The position numbers were made by a program, and so were the translations under genes. A stretch of DNA of 32,896 bases from Nitriliruptor sp040882055 (GTDB lineage Bacteria > Actinomycetota > Nitriliruptoria > Nitriliruptorales > Nitriliruptoraceae). The number at the start of each line of letters is the position of its first letter. Position 1 is the first letter of the stretch. Below are positions 1 through 10,227 of the stretch, piece by piece. The notes under the pieces were generated by a model. It was given only the letters and a program-made list of their open reading frames with translations. It was not told where the DNA came from and ran no database searches. The stretch spans positions 1 through 32,896 of the forward strand of contig JBBECA010000035.1 in the NCBI GenBank assembly GCA_040882055.1, given 5' to 3'.

Positions 1-1
1 C

Positions 2-100
2 GCGTTCCTCGCCGTCCCCGTGGCCGCGATCACCGCGCGGGTGGTCGACCTGCTACGGGGACGGGACGCCGAGTTCGAGGACCAGGCAGCGTCCGCGTGA
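2..100 (+). CDS. C-terminal end of a membrane transporter, probably AI-2E family (partial)
   Basis: Only the last 32 codons are inside the window, ending at TGA 98-100. The visible peptide begins with a hydrophobic run (AFLAVPVAAITARVVDLL) followed by a charged tail (RGRDAEFEDQ). A final membrane helix with an LAVP motif before a short cytoplasmic tail resembles the end of AI-2E/PerM-family permeases. That assignment rests on a very short stretch. The gene converges with moeZ, and a small inverted repeat lies between them. Any other polytopic membrane protein remains possible. Confidence 0.45.
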   Translation, partial: AFLAVPVAAITARVVDLLRGRDAEFEDQAASA

Positions 101-101
101 G

Positions 102-125
102 CTCGCGTCCGTAGCCCGGCGCGAG
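102..125. terminator. Hairpin between two convergent genes
   Basis: CTCGCG (102-107) pairs with CGCGAG (120-125) around a 12-nt loop. It sits in the 26-bp gap between the transporter stop and the moeZ stop, so it could end transcription from both sides. There is no T-tract, which is common for terminators in GC-rich actinomycetes. Confidence 0.4.
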
Positions 126-126
126 G

Positions 127-1329
127 TCAGTAGATCGGGATCGAGTCGTCGATCTGACGCGCGTACAGATCGATCCCGCCCCGCATCGAGCGCGCCTTGA
201 ACCCGGCGCCACGCAGCAGCTGCGTGGACTCGAGCGACCGCACCCCCGACTTGCAGTGCACGACGTAGTCGCTGGTCGGGTCGAGGTCGGCCAGCTTGCT
301 CGGCAGCTCGTCCTTCGGGATCAGCACCGACCCGGGGATGCGGTTGATCTCGTACTCGTGGGGTTCGCGCACGTCGAGCAGCACGACGTCGGGCTTCTCG
401 CTGATCTCGGCGTACTCCGCCGGCAGGATCTCGAGGTCCTTGAGATCGAGCGTGTCGCCCTCCTCGGCCCGGTCGTGGGCGGGCATCCCGCAGAAGTCCT
501 CGTAGTCGATCAGTTGGGTGATCGTCGGGTGCTCGCTGCACACCGGGCAGTTCGGGTCCTTGTTCACCTTCACGTACGTCCAGCGCTGCTCGAGCGCGTC
601 GTACAGCCCGAGTCGACCGATCATCGGGTCGCCGATACCGGCGATGAGCTTGATGCCCTCGATGCCCTGGGCGGTGCCGATGTGGCCGGCCATGATGCCG
701 AGCACGCCACCCTCGGCGCAGTTGGGGACCATCCCCGGGGGCGGGGGCTCGGGGAACATGCAGCGGTAGCAGGGGCCTTCGGCGCCCCAGAAGACGCTGA
801 GCTGCCCCTCGAAGCGGAAGATCGAGCCGTACACGTTCGGGATGCCGAGCAGGACGCAGGCGTCGTTGACGAGGTAGCGCGTCGGGAAGTTGTCGGTGCC
901 GTCGATGACCAGGTCGTAGCCCCGGATGACGTCGAGCGCGTTCTCCGACGACAGGTAGGTGCGGTGCTCGACCACCTCGACGTTGGGGTTGATCTCGTGG
1001 ATCGAGCGCTTAGCCGACTCGACCTTGTGGCTGCCGATGTCGGAGGTGCCGTGGATGATCTGGCGCTGCAGGTTCGACGCGTCGACGATGTCATCGTCGA
1101 CCAGCCCGATGGTGCCGACCCCGGCGGCGGCGAGGTAGAGCGCGAGCGGCGAGCCGAGCCCACCGGTGCCGACCAGCAGGACCCGGGCGGCCTTCAGCCG
1201 CTCCTGACCCGCCATCCCGACGTCCGGGATGATCAGGTGACGGCTGTAGCGCGCGATCTCGTCGTGGGTGAGCGGCTCGCGACGGTCGACGACGGCCCGG
1301 CGTGGTGTGGGTGCGGAGGACGAGACCAC
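127..1329 (-). CDS. moeZ: MoeZ: E1-like adenylyltransferase fused to a rhodanese domain
   Basis: 400 aa. It activates the C-terminal Gly-Gly of small ubiquitin-like sulfur carriers (MoaD, CysO, ThiS type) by adenylation and transfers sulfur from its rhodanese persulfide, feeding molybdopterin and cysteine/thio-metabolite synthesis in the cytoplasm. The N-terminal ThiF/MoeB domain has the nucleotide loop GTGGLGS (54-60), DxxDxSNLQRQ near 79-90, and zinc cysteines C187/C190 and C261/C264. C204 is the conserved cysteine after the crossover loop. The C-terminal rhodanese domain (about 300-400) has the loop CKSGVRS with C359 as persulfide cysteine. Length matches mycobacterial MoeZ (about 390 aa). 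An upstream in-frame start at 1521 exists, but GTG at 1329 is preceded by AGGAG at good spacing and begins where family proteins begin. It is divergent from the GGDEF/EAL gene. The location near the suf operon fits a shared need for persulfide sulfur, but no shared regulation is visible. Confidence 0.9.
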   Translation of the reverse strand: MVSSSAPTPRRAVVDRREPLTHDEIARYSRHLIIPDVGMAGQERLKAARVLLVGTGGLGSPLALYLAAAGVGTIGLVDDDIVDASNLQRQIIHGTSDIGSHKVESAKRSIHEINPNVEVVEHRTYLSSENALDVIRGYDLVIDGTDNFPTRYLVNDACVLLGIPNVYGSIFRFEGQLSVFWGAEGPCYRCMFPEPPPPGMVPNCAEGGVLGIMAGHIGTAQGIEGIKLIAGIGDPMIGRLGLYDALEQRWTYVKVNKDPNCPVCSEHPTITQLIDYEDFCGMPAHDRAEEGDTLDLKDLEILPAEYAEISEKPDVVLLDVREPHEYEINRIPGSVLIPKDELPSKLADLDPTSDYVVHCKSGVRSLESTQLLRGAGFKARSMRGGIDLYARQIDDSIPIY

Positions 1330-1588
1330 GGAGAGCTCCTGGAGGTGGGGTGCGAGGGGTGGCTCGAGACGAGCTTCGAAGTGTCCAACGCCACTGGACG
1401 GCCGCGACTTCCGCACCAGGGGGAACGGTGCGAACCCCCCGTGATCCGGATGGGCCATCACCCGCGTCCGACCGGACGTTGGAAGATGGCCCTCAGCTCG
1501 GTGGCGCGCCGGCCGACGCACCGGTCAGGATGCACCCGCGCCGACGGCGGCGTTCCGCTGACGTGTTCCATCGAGGGAGAGGGGCGAG

Positions 1589-3826
1589 GTGGTGCACGAT
1601 CGCGACCTGAACGAGCTCCTCGGGCTGCTCGAACTGATACCGGAGATCCTCCGGGCGTTCGGCGACCTCGATACCGCCGATCTCGACGCCGGTATCCACG
1701 ACGTGCTGCGCCGGGTCGGCCGGTTCGCCGACGTCGATCGCAGCTACCTGTTCACCCTCGACGACGCCGACGGTGTCATGGACAACACCCACGAGTGGTG
1801 CGCACCCGGGATCGAACCCCAGATCGACGAGCTCCAACGGATCCCGATCGAGCTCATCGCCTGGTGGCTCCCGCGCTTCCGCGCCGAGCAGGTGGTCCAC
1901 ATCCCCTCGGTCGAGGACCTGCCCGACGAGCGCCGCGAGGAACGTGACCTGCTGCTGCCGCAGGGGATCCGTTCGCTGATCGCCGTGCCGTTGCTGTCGT
2001 CGGGCCGCCTGGTCGGCTTCCTCGGCTTCGATGCCGTCCGGCGGCAGCGGACCTGGTCCGACGGCGCACGGATGCTGCTGCGCGCCGTCGCTGACGTCAT
2101 CTGCGGTGGCCTGATGCGGCGCGAAGCGTACGAGGCGCTCGCCCGGCGCGAGGAACGCTTCCGCGCGCTGGTCCGCCACTCCTCCGATGCGATCATGATC
2201 CTCGACGGGTCCTTCGAGCTGATCGAGCTCGGCCCGTCCATCGCCGGCGTCCTCGGCTGGGGGGACCGGACGCGGCTCGGCACCAGCTACCTCGACGCGG
2301 TCCAGCAGGAGGACGTGGGCCGCGTCCGCCGCGCGTTGGAGCACGCCACCGACCTGCCCGGCAGCGACGTGCGGATCTCCGACCACCGTCTGCGGCACGC
2401 TGACGGTTCGTGGCGCTGGTTCCTCGCGACGGCGGTGGACCTCCGGGACGATCCCGTCATCGGCGGGATCGTCATCAACGCCCACGAGATCACCTCCCGC
2501 AGGATCGTCGAGGAGGCGCTCCAACACCAGGCGCTCCACGACCCGCTCACGGACCTCCCCAACCGCGGCCTGCTCCTCGACCGCCTCGAGCACGCGCTCG
2601 CGCGCACCGAACGGTCACGGGACACCGTCGGCGTCGTGTTCCTCGACCTCGACCGCTTCAAGCTCATCAACGATTCGCTCGGCCACGGCACGGGTGACGA
2701 GCTGCTCGTCCAGGTCGCCCACCGGCTCGCCGCCGTCACGCGGCCGCGCGACACCGTCGCCCGCTTCGGTGGGGACGAGTTCGTGGTCCTGCTCGAGGAC
2801 CTCCCCCGCTCCGATGCGGCCGTCGAGGGCGCCGCCCGCCTGCTGACCGTGTTCGAACGACCCTTCGTCCTCGAGGGACGTGACCACGTCGTCACCGCCA
2901 GCGCCGGGGTCGTCGTGGCCAGCGCCGACAGCGACGCCGACGCGATCCTCCGCGATGCGGACGCGGCGATGTACCGCGCCAAGGATCGCGGGCGGGCGCG
3001 CTTGGAGCGCTTCGACCAGGTGCTGCGCGACCAGCTCGTGCGGCGGGTCGAGCTCGCCCGTGACCTGCGTGACAGCGTCCAACGCGGTCAGGTCACCCTG
3101 GAGTACCAGCCGCTGTTCGACCTTCACGACGACACCGTCACGGGGCTCGAGGCGCTGTTGCGATGGGAGCACCCGGTCCTCGGTGACATCAGCCCGACCG
3201 AGTTCATCCCCGTCGCCGAGGAGCACGGCCTGATCGTGTCGCTCGGCCGGTTCGTGCTCGACTCCGCGCTCGCGCAGCTGCGGTGCTGGAACGAGCGCCG
3301 GCAGGTACCCCTGCGCATCGCGGTCAACCTCTCGGTCCACCAGCTCGTGCCGGGCGAGCTGCCCCAGATGGTCGGGGCGTTGCTCGAGCGCCACCAGGTC
3401 GCTCCTGAGCTGCTGTGCCTCGAGCTCACCGAGAGCGCCCTCATGGAGCAGCCGGCTGCGGGACGCGCGGTGCTCGCCGAGCTCCGGACGCTCGGGGTGC
3501 GCATCGCGATCGACGACTTCGGCACCGGGTACTCGTCGTTGGCCTACCTGCGCGAGCTGCCCGTCACGACGTTGAAGATCGACCGGTCCTTCGTCACCGG
3601 ACTCGGGAGCGACGAGCGCGACTCGCGCGTCATCGCCGCGATCATCGGGTTGTCCCACGAGTTCGCGATGACGACCGTCGCCGAGGGGGTCGAGACGGAA
3701 CGGCAGCTCGCCGAGCTGCGCCGCCTCGGCTGCGACGTCGTCCAGGGCTTCCTGCTGCACGAGCCGGCACCGGCAGGCGCTCTCGATGCGACGCTCGGTC
3801 TCGCACCGGCCGTCGCCGCCAGCTGA
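1589..3826 (+). CDS. GAF-PAS-GGDEF-EAL cyclic-di-GMP signalling protein
   Basis: 745 aa, soluble, with no signal peptide or membrane helix. It probably makes and/or degrades cyclic di-GMP in response to a ligand. Domains in order: GAF-like (about 20-175), PAS (about 185-305), GGDEF (about 312-475), EAL (about 490-735). The cyclase motif GGDEF is intact at 394-398. An RxxD product-inhibition site (RPRD, 385-388) lies exactly five residues before it. The EAL domain keeps the residues of active phosphodiesterases: E521 in EALLRW, NLS, ELTES, DDFGTGYSS, KIDRSF, AEGVET and QGF. Both activities are therefore plausible; which dominates cannot be read from sequence. The start is GTG 1589 or the adjacent GTG 1592, behind a GGGAGAGGGG ribosome site. 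It converges with sufT with only 7 bp between the stops and is probably a single-gene unit. Confidence 0.93.
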   Translation: MVHDRDLNELLGLLELIPEILRAFGDLDTADLDAGIHDVLRRVGRFADVDRSYLFTLDDADGVMDNTHEWCAPGIEPQIDELQRIPIELIAWWLPRFRAEQVVHIPSVEDLPDERREERDLLLPQGIRSLIAVPLLSSGRLVGFLGFDAVRRQRTWSDGARMLLRAVADVICGGLMRREAYEALARREERFRALVRHSSDAIMILDGSFELIELGPSIAGVLGWGDRTRLGTSYLDAVQQEDVGRVRRALEHATDLPGSDVRISDHRLRHADGSWRWFLATAVDLRDDPVIGGIVINAHEITSRRIVEEALQHQALHDPLTDLPNRGLLLDRLEHALARTERSRDTVGVVFLDLDRFKLINDSLGHGTGDELLVQVAHRLAAVTRPRDTVARFGGDEFVVLLEDLPRSDAAVEGAARLLTVFERPFVLEGRDHVVTASAGVVVASADSDADAILRDADAAMYRAKDRGRARLERFDQVLRDQLVRRVELARDLRDSVQRGQVTLEYQPLFDLHDDTVTGLEALLRWEHPVLGDISPTEFIPVAEEHGLIVSLGRFVLDSALAQLRCWNERRQVPLRIAVNLSVHQLVPGELPQMVGALLERHQVAPELLCLELTESALMEQPAAGRAVLAELRTLGVRIAIDDFGTGYSSLAYLRELPVTTLKIDRSFVTGLGSDERDSRVIAAIIGLSHEFAMTTVAEGVETERQLAELRRLGCDVVQGFLLHEPAPAGALDATLGLAPAVAAS

Positions 3827-3833
3827 GCGACCG

Positions 3834-4343
3834 TCAGACGTTCATGCCCATCGCCCGCATCTCCTCACGGACGTAGTCCGCGATCATCGAGGTGTCCCAC
3901 GGCGGCGTGAAGGTGAACTCGACCTCGACGCGGTCGACGCCCGGCATGGCACCGAGGATCACCGAGCACTGCTGGTGGATGACCTCGGTCAGCGGGCAGC
4001 CCATGGACGTCAACGTCATGCGCACGTGCGCGTACCCGCGCTCGGGCTTGGTGACCTCGTAGACGAGGCCGAGGTCGACGATGTTGTAGCCGATCTCGGG
4101 GTCGACGACGGCCCGCAGCCCGTTCATCAGATCCTGCGACGACGGCATCCCGTCGTCCTCGAGCGGGAGGTCGGCGAAGGGCGAGTTCGCGGCCGGTCGG
4201 GCCTCGTCAGGTGCCGGCTCGGCGTCGCCGGTCTCGGTGTCCGCCTCGGGCAGATCGTCGAGGCCGAGCGCGTCACGGTCCACCGGCTCGCGCGCAGCGG
4301 GCTCGGCCGGGGTACGGGTGGTGGTGTCGGTGGTCTCGGACAT
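3834..4343 (-). CDS. sufT: SufT: DUF59/MIP18-family Fe-S cluster assembly factor
   Basis: 169 aa. SufT/PaaD-type proteins help mature iron-sulfur proteins, probably in cluster handling or transfer, and are usually the last gene of actinobacterial suf operons, as here. The DUF59 core (about 66-169) shows DPEIGYNIVDLGLVYEV, the conserved Cys in SMGCPLTE, and FTPPWDTSM. The first 65 residues are a Glu/Asp/Pro/Ala-rich, low-complexity extension not needed for the fold. ATG 4343 is preceded by GAGG and starts 8 bp after the sufU stop, so the two are probably translated from one mRNA. The stop is 7 bp from that of the converging GGDEF/EAL gene. Confidence 0.88.
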   Translation of the reverse strand: MSETTDTTTRTPAEPAAREPVDRDALGLDDLPEADTETGDAEPAPDEARPAANSPFADLPLEDDGMPSSQDLMNGLRAVVDPEIGYNIVDLGLVYEVTKPERGYAHVRMTLTSMGCPLTEVIHQQCSVILGAMPGVDRVEVEFTFTPPWDTSMIADYVREEMRAMGMNV

Positions 4344-4351
4344 CGTCGGCC

Positions 4352-4816
4352 TCAGTCGTCGTAGGTCACGGCGCTCTCGGAGGCACCGCGCTGGTAGGTC
4401 TCGATGGCATCACGCACGGCCATCCAGCTGAGGAGGGCGCACTTGACCCGCACCGGGAACTTGGACACCCCCTGGAAGACGACACCGTCGAGCAGGTCGT
4501 CGGGGCGACCGGGTTCGTCGCCGTGCATCATCAGCCGGAAGTCCTCGGCGAGGTCGAGGGCGTCCTTGAGCTCGCGACCGATGACCGCCTGGGTCATGGC
4601 CGACGCGGACGCCTGGCTGATCGAACAACCCTCGCCGTCGAAGACGAGCCCGTCGACCTTGCCGTCGGCCACGCGCAGCCGCAGGTCCATCTCGTCACCA
4701 CAGAGCGGGTTGGAGTGGTGGACGTGGACGTCCTCGTCCTGGAGCGACGGTGCCCGGTTCTTCGGGGCGCGGTAGTGGTCCAGGATGATCTCCTGGTACA
4801 GGTCCTCCATGCTCAC
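4352..4816 (-). CDS. sufU: SufU: zinc-dependent sulfur acceptor for SufS
   Basis: 154 aa. SufU binds zinc and takes the persulfide sulfur from SufS, raising its activity and passing sulfur to the SufBCD scaffold. The ligands are visible: C39 and D41 in NPLCGDEMD, C64 in GEGCSIS and C126 in RVKCALLSW. The insertion between the second and third cysteines (about 95-115, LMMHGDEPGRPDDL) separates SufU from IscU. The start is GTG 4816 or ATG 4810; neither has a strong ribosome site, and I give the longer form. It follows sufS by 40 bp and precedes sufT by 8 bp. Confidence 0.93.
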   Translation of the reverse strand: MSMEDLYQEIILDHYRAPKNRAPSLQDEDVHVHHSNPLCGDEMDLRLRVADGKVDGLVFDGEGCSISQASASAMTQAVIGRELKDALDLAEDFRLMMHGDEPGRPDDLLDGVVFQGVSKFPVRVKCALLSWMAVRDAIETYQRGASESAVTYDD

Positions 4817-4856
4817 AGGTGCGGCTTTCGTTCCGGGAACGTCTCGGGTGAACGTC

Positions 4857-6092
4857 TCATCGTGCGAAGAACTTCCGGGCGGCGGTCAGGCCCTCGAGCA
4901 GGGGCTCGAGGTCGTCCTCGCCGTTGTAGAGGTACAGGCTGGCGCGGACGGTGGCGTTGACCCCGAGGACGCGCATGAGCGGCTTGGCGCAGTGGTGCCC
5001 GACGCGCACGCACACGCCGTGCTGGTCCAGCATCGCGCCGATGTCGTGGGGGTGGACCCCGTCGACGGTGAACGAGATGGCCCCGCCGCGCACGGCGGCA
5101 TCCGCGGGACCGTGGACGGCGACCCCATCGAGGTCGCGGAGGGCGGCGAGGAACGTGGCGGTCAGCTGCTGCTCGTGGGCGCGGACGGCGTCGAGCCCGA
5201 GCTCACGCAGGTAGCCCACCGCTGCGGCCAGCCCGGCGGCCTCGGCGATCATCGGCGTCCCGGCCTCGAACTTGTGCGGCACCTCGTTCCAGGTGACGTC
5301 CTCGAACGAGACGTCGCGGATCATCTCACCGCCGGTGAGGAACGGGTCCATCGACTCGAGCAGCTCGGGTCGGGCCACCAGGGCACCGATGCCGGTCGGG
5401 CCGAGCATCTTGTGCCCCGTGAGGGCATAGAAGTCGACGCCGAGGTCGCGGAAGCTGACCGGCATCTGCGGGACGGCCTGCGTGCCGTCGACGTGCACGA
5501 CGCAGGTCTCGTTCGCGGCCTTGGCGATCGCGGCGAGCTGCGCCACGTCGTTGATGGTCCCGAGCACGTTCGAGACGTGCACGACGCCGACGAACCGGAC
5601 CCGGCCGTCGGCGACGAGCTCGCGTGCGGCGTCGAGGTCGAGCTGCCCGTCCGCGGTCAGGGGGACCTGACGGACCTCGAAGCCGAGGTCCTTGGCGGCG
5701 TGCAGGAACGGCACGAGGTTGGCGTGGTGCTCCATCCCCGTGCTCAGCAGGGCATCGCCGGGGCCGAGGTTGCGACGCACCCAGCTGTAGGCCACGAGGT
5801 TGCACGCCTCGGTGGCGTTCTTGGTGAACACCACGCCACGCGGGTCGGCATCGACCAGTTCGGCGATCGCGGTGCGGCCGCCCTCGTAGAGGTCGGTCGC
5901 TTCCTCGGCCAGCGCGTAGACGCCGCGGTGCACGTTGGAGCGCGACCAGCGGTAGTAGCGGTCCATGGCGTCGAGCACGGGCTGCGGGGTCTGCGACGAC
6001 GCGCCCGAGTCGAGGTAGACCAGGCGCTCGCCGTGCAGCTCACGAGCGAGGACCGGGAAGTCCTTGCGAAGGGTCTGCACGTCGAGCGTCAT
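4857..6092 (-). CDS. sufS: SufS: PLP-dependent cysteine desulfurase (group II)
   Basis: 411 aa, a full-length class V aminotransferase-fold enzyme. It removes sulfur from L-cysteine as a persulfide, giving alanine, and supplies SUF assembly through SufU. K228 in TGHKMLGPTGIG is the PLP lysine. C368 in RVGHHCAKP is the persulfide cysteine in the short SufS-type loop. Other family hallmarks are YLDSGASSQTP near the N-terminus, TKNATEACN (90-98), EHHAN (121-125) and FEAGTP (275-280). ATG 6092 is preceded by AAGGA at good spacing. A 110-bp GC-rich gap separates it from sufC, the longest gap in the operon. The persulfide may also feed MoeZ (inference). Confidence 0.96.
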   Translation of the reverse strand: MTLDVQTLRKDFPVLARELHGERLVYLDSGASSQTPQPVLDAMDRYYRWSRSNVHRGVYALAEEATDLYEGGRTAIAELVDADPRGVVFTKNATEACNLVAYSWVRRNLGPGDALLSTGMEHHANLVPFLHAAKDLGFEVRQVPLTADGQLDLDAARELVADGRVRFVGVVHVSNVLGTINDVAQLAAIAKAANETCVVHVDGTQAVPQMPVSFRDLGVDFYALTGHKMLGPTGIGALVARPELLESMDPFLTGGEMIRDVSFEDVTWNEVPHKFEAGTPMIAEAAGLAAAVGYLRELGLDAVRAHEQQLTATFLAALRDLDGVAVHGPADAAVRGGAISFTVDGVHPHDIGAMLDQHGVCVRVGHHCAKPLMRVLGVNATVRASLYLYNGEDDLEPLLEGLTAARKFFAR

Positions 6093-6202
6093 CGCCGTTC
6101 CTTCTCAGGTGGGTGCCGTGCCGTCGGTCCAGCGTGACGGCCCGGGCGGGACCGCGCCCGCCGCCGCAGGGGGAAGGTGGGACCGCGGCCCCGCTGCGTG
6201 GC

Positions 6203-6943
6203 TCAGGCGTTGGCGCGGATGTCCTCGTAGCCCTTGGCCTCGAGCTCGTCGGCGAGCTCGGGACCACCCGAGGCCACGATGCGGCCCTCGAACATCACGT
6301 GGACCTCGTCGGGTTGGATGTAGCGCAGGATGCGGGTGTAGTGGGTGATGATCAGGACGCCGAGGTCCGGCCCCTGGATGCGGTTGACACCCTCGGAGAC
6401 CGTCTTCAACGCGTCCACGTCGAGTCCGGAGTCGGTCTCGTCGAGGACGGCCAGCTTCGGACGCAGCAGCGCGGCCTGGAGGATCTCGAAGCGCTTCTTC
6501 TCACCGCCGGAGAAGCCCTCGTTCACCGAGCGCTGCAGGAACGACTCGTCGACGCCGAGCTCGCTCATCTCCGAGCGCAGACGGGTCATGAACTCGCGGA
6601 TCGGGACGTCCTCCTCGGACACCGCGTTCAGCGCCGTGCGCAGGAAGTTGGTCAGCGATACGCCGGGGACCTCGACGGGGTACTGCATGGCGAGGAACAC
6701 CCCGAGCCGGGCGCGCTCGTCCGGCGTGAGGTCGTTGAGCAGCGTGCCCTTCCAGGTCATCGTCCCGCCGGTGACCTCGTAGGCCGGGTGGCCCGCGATC
6801 GCGTAGGCGAGGGTGGACTTGCCCGACCCGTTCGGGCCCATCAGCGCGATGGTGCGCCCCTGGTCGAGGTCGAGGTTCACCCCGTGCAGGAGCTCGGTGT
6901 CGTCGGCGGCGACCTTCAGGTCGCGGATCTCGAGATCAGCCAT
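6203..6943 (-). CDS. sufC: SufC: ATPase of the SufBCD scaffold
   Basis: 246 aa ABC-type ATPase without membrane segments. It drives conformational change in the SufB2-C-D type scaffold so that a cluster can be built on SufB/SufD. Walker A GPNGSGKST at 36-44, signature FSGGEKKR at 144-151, Walker B LAVLDE at 164-169 and the switch His H201 (ITHYTRIL) are all present. The SufC-specific phrase ETDSGLDVDAL follows Walker B. ATG 6943 follows AAGGA at good spacing. It lies 73 bp after the Rieske gene and is co-directional with the rest of the operon. Confidence 0.96.
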   Translation of the reverse strand: MADLEIRDLKVAADDTELLHGVNLDLDQGRTIALMGPNGSGKSTLAYAIAGHPAYEVTGGTMTWKGTLLNDLTPDERARLGVFLAMQYPVEVPGVSLTNFLRTALNAVSEEDVPIREFMTRLRSEMSELGVDESFLQRSVNEGFSGGEKKRFEILQAALLRPKLAVLDETDSGLDVDALKTVSEGVNRIQGPDLGVLIITHYTRILRYIQPDEVHVMFEGRIVASGGPELADELEAKGYEDIRANA

Positions 6944-7016
6944 CGGTGGTCCTTGTCGGTGGGGCGGACGCGCGACTGGCGCGGCGCCGGAGGAGCGGGA
7001 GTCGAGGTGGGGAGGG

Positions 7017-7358
7017 TCAGAAGTCCGGAGTGGGGGCGCCGTTGAGCGCCACGGACACGTCGACGTGGACGTCGTCGCCGTCCACGCTCACCGCGTAGGT
7101 CGGGACGGGCTTCATCGCCGGCAGCGACGAGGGTCGCCCGTCCTCGAGCGAGAAGCTGGAGCCGTGCAGCGAGCACTCGACCTCGTGGTCGTAGACCTGC
7201 CCGCCGTCGGAGAGCGACCACTCCTGGTGGGAGCAGACGTCGTGGACGGCGCGCACGTCGTCGCCGAGGCGTACGAGGCAGACCGGGACGCCGTCGACGT
7301 CGACCCGAACGGGGGTGACGTCGGGCAGGTCGGCCAGCGAGGCGACGCGGGTGCTCAT
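7017..7358 (-). CDS. Rieske [2Fe-2S] ferredoxin encoded in the suf operon
   Basis: 113 aa, a small soluble Rieske-type ferredoxin of the non-heme oxygenase class. The cluster ligands are C42-x-H44 (VCSHQEW) and C62-x2-H65 (CSLHGSSF), spaced as in the family. There is no signal peptide or transmembrane anchor. It probably carries electrons to the assembly machinery or protects it; its role in SUF assembly is not well defined. ATG 7358 overlaps the sufD stop by 4 bp (ATGA). From memory, Streptomyces suf operons carry a Rieske-like gene at the same position between sufD and sufC. Much longer readings of this frame run antisense-like into sufD and are not real. Confidence 0.9.
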   Translation of the reverse strand: MSTRVASLADLPDVTPVRVDVDGVPVCLVRLGDDVRAVHDVCSHQEWSLSDGGQVYDHEVECSLHGSSFSLEDGRPSSLPAMKPVPTYAVSVDGDDVHVDVSVALNGAPTPDF

Positions 7359-8754
7359 CCGTGCTCCTGGTCCCGGAGCGCCGCGTCGGAGACCGCGAGG
7401 GCGGCCACGTCGACCGCGTCGATCTCGGACTGGATGTGTGACATCGACCGTTCCTCGACACCGGGCAGCTCGACCTCGGTGAGGATCTCGCGGAAGAAGC
7501 CCTGCACGATGAGGCGGAGCGCCTGGGCACGCGGGATGCCGCGCGCCTCGAGGTAGAACAGGTGACGGGCGTCGATCTGACCCGTCGCCGAGCCGTGACC
7601 GGCGGTGATGTCGGCGCACTCGATCTCGAGGAAGGGGGTCGAGTCGGCCCGCGCGCCCGGCGAGAGGATGAGGCTGCGGTTGGTCTCGTCGGTGACGGTG
7701 CCGACCGCGTCCTTGTGCACGAACACGTTGCCACGGAACACGGTCTTGGATCGGCCCTGCAGGGCGCCCTTGAACAGCACGTCCGAGGTCGCGCGCGGTG
7801 CGATGTGGCGCACGTAGGGCTGGAGGTCGAACCACTGCCCCTCGCCGGCGAAGTAGAGACCGAGCGGACGGGTCGAGGCCCCGGGGCCGATCAGGTCCAC
7901 CTCGGGACGTAGCCGGACGGTGCGCCCGCCCACGGTCACCGACAGGTGCCGCACGGTGGCGTCGCGGTGGGCTGCGGCCTTCTGGAGCCCGAGGTGGGTG
8001 ACGGCCGGTCCCCACTCCTGGAGGCTGACCACGTCGAGCCGCGCGGCGTCCTGCACCACGAACTCGGCGACCTCGTCGACCAGAGCGGTGACGTCGGTGG
8101 AGGTGTGTTCGAGGTAGAGCGTCGCCCGGGCGTGGTGGCCGAGCACGACGAGGACGCGAGGCAGGTGGGCCCCCGGCTCGGTGACGTGGACGTGGACGCC
8201 GATCGGCGCCGCGACCTCGACCTCGGCCGGGACGTGCACGAAGATGCCGCCGGTCCACGCCGCGTCGGACGCGGTGATGGTGCGGTCCTCGTCCGAGCCG
8301 GTCCCGCCGTCGACCGAGGTGGTCAACGATCCGAGGTGGGCGCGGACCAGGTCGGCGTGGGTGACGGCGGCCTCGGCGAGGTCGAGCACGACCACGCCCT
8401 GGTCGGCGAGCGAGGTCGGCACGACGATGTCGGTGACCCGGCCATCGATCACCGTGGCCTGGACGGCCTCGGTCTCGAGCGAGGCCACGAGAGAGCCGGG
8501 CGCGTCGGCGTCGCTCCCCGCGACGATGGGCTGGTCGACGTCGACGCGGCGGCCGAACGGTGTCGAACGCCAGAACTCGTCGGCGCGGGAGTCGGGCCAC
8601 GCCTGGTCGGTGTACCGCTTGGTCGCGGCCAGGCGCCGGTCGACGAGCCAGCTCGGCTCGTCACCGGCCACCCGCCGGATGACGTCCTCGTCGAGCCCGT
8701 CGAGGCGGGCCAGGTGGCCCACCCCGGGCTCGGGGGTCGCAGCAGGAGCCTCGG

Positions 8755-8758
<4 letters not shown>
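7355..8758 (-). CDS. sufD: SufD: Fe-S scaffold subunit
   Basis: 467 aa. SufD pairs with SufB and SufC to form the scaffold on which clusters are assembled; it contributes to iron entry and the SufB-SufD interface. The C-terminal half is the right-handed beta-helix core, followed by the family signature HGSATGQIDARHLFYLEARGIPRAQA (read in two pieces: HGSATGQIDARHLFYL and EARGIPRAQA). The N-terminal part is more divergent, as is usual in SufD. ATG 8758 overlaps the sufB stop by 4 bp and the gene ends in a 4-bp overlap with the Rieske gene, so translation is likely coupled. Confidence 0.94.

Positions 8759-10223
<1,465 letters not shown>

Positions 10224-10227
<4 letters not shown>

Noticed and set aside
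1441..1461. GTGAT-N11-ATCAC as a CRP-like site
   Set aside because: Arms are short and spacing differs from CRP sites; no promoter element is visible beside it.
256..1947. Long plus-strand open frame opposite moeZ
   Set aside because: Val/Asp/Arg/Glu-rich composition without motifs, typical of the antisense shadow of a GC-rich gene; the opposite strand encodes clear MoeZ.
2615..3760. Minus-strand frame opposite the GGDEF/EAL gene
   Set aside because: No ribosome site or motif; opposite to a fully recognised protein.
6093..6202. GC-rich gap between sufC and sufS with CGGGCG/CGCCCG-like pairing, possible internal terminator
   Set aside because: Pairing is short and imperfect, without a T-tract, and the genes on both sides belong to one operon.
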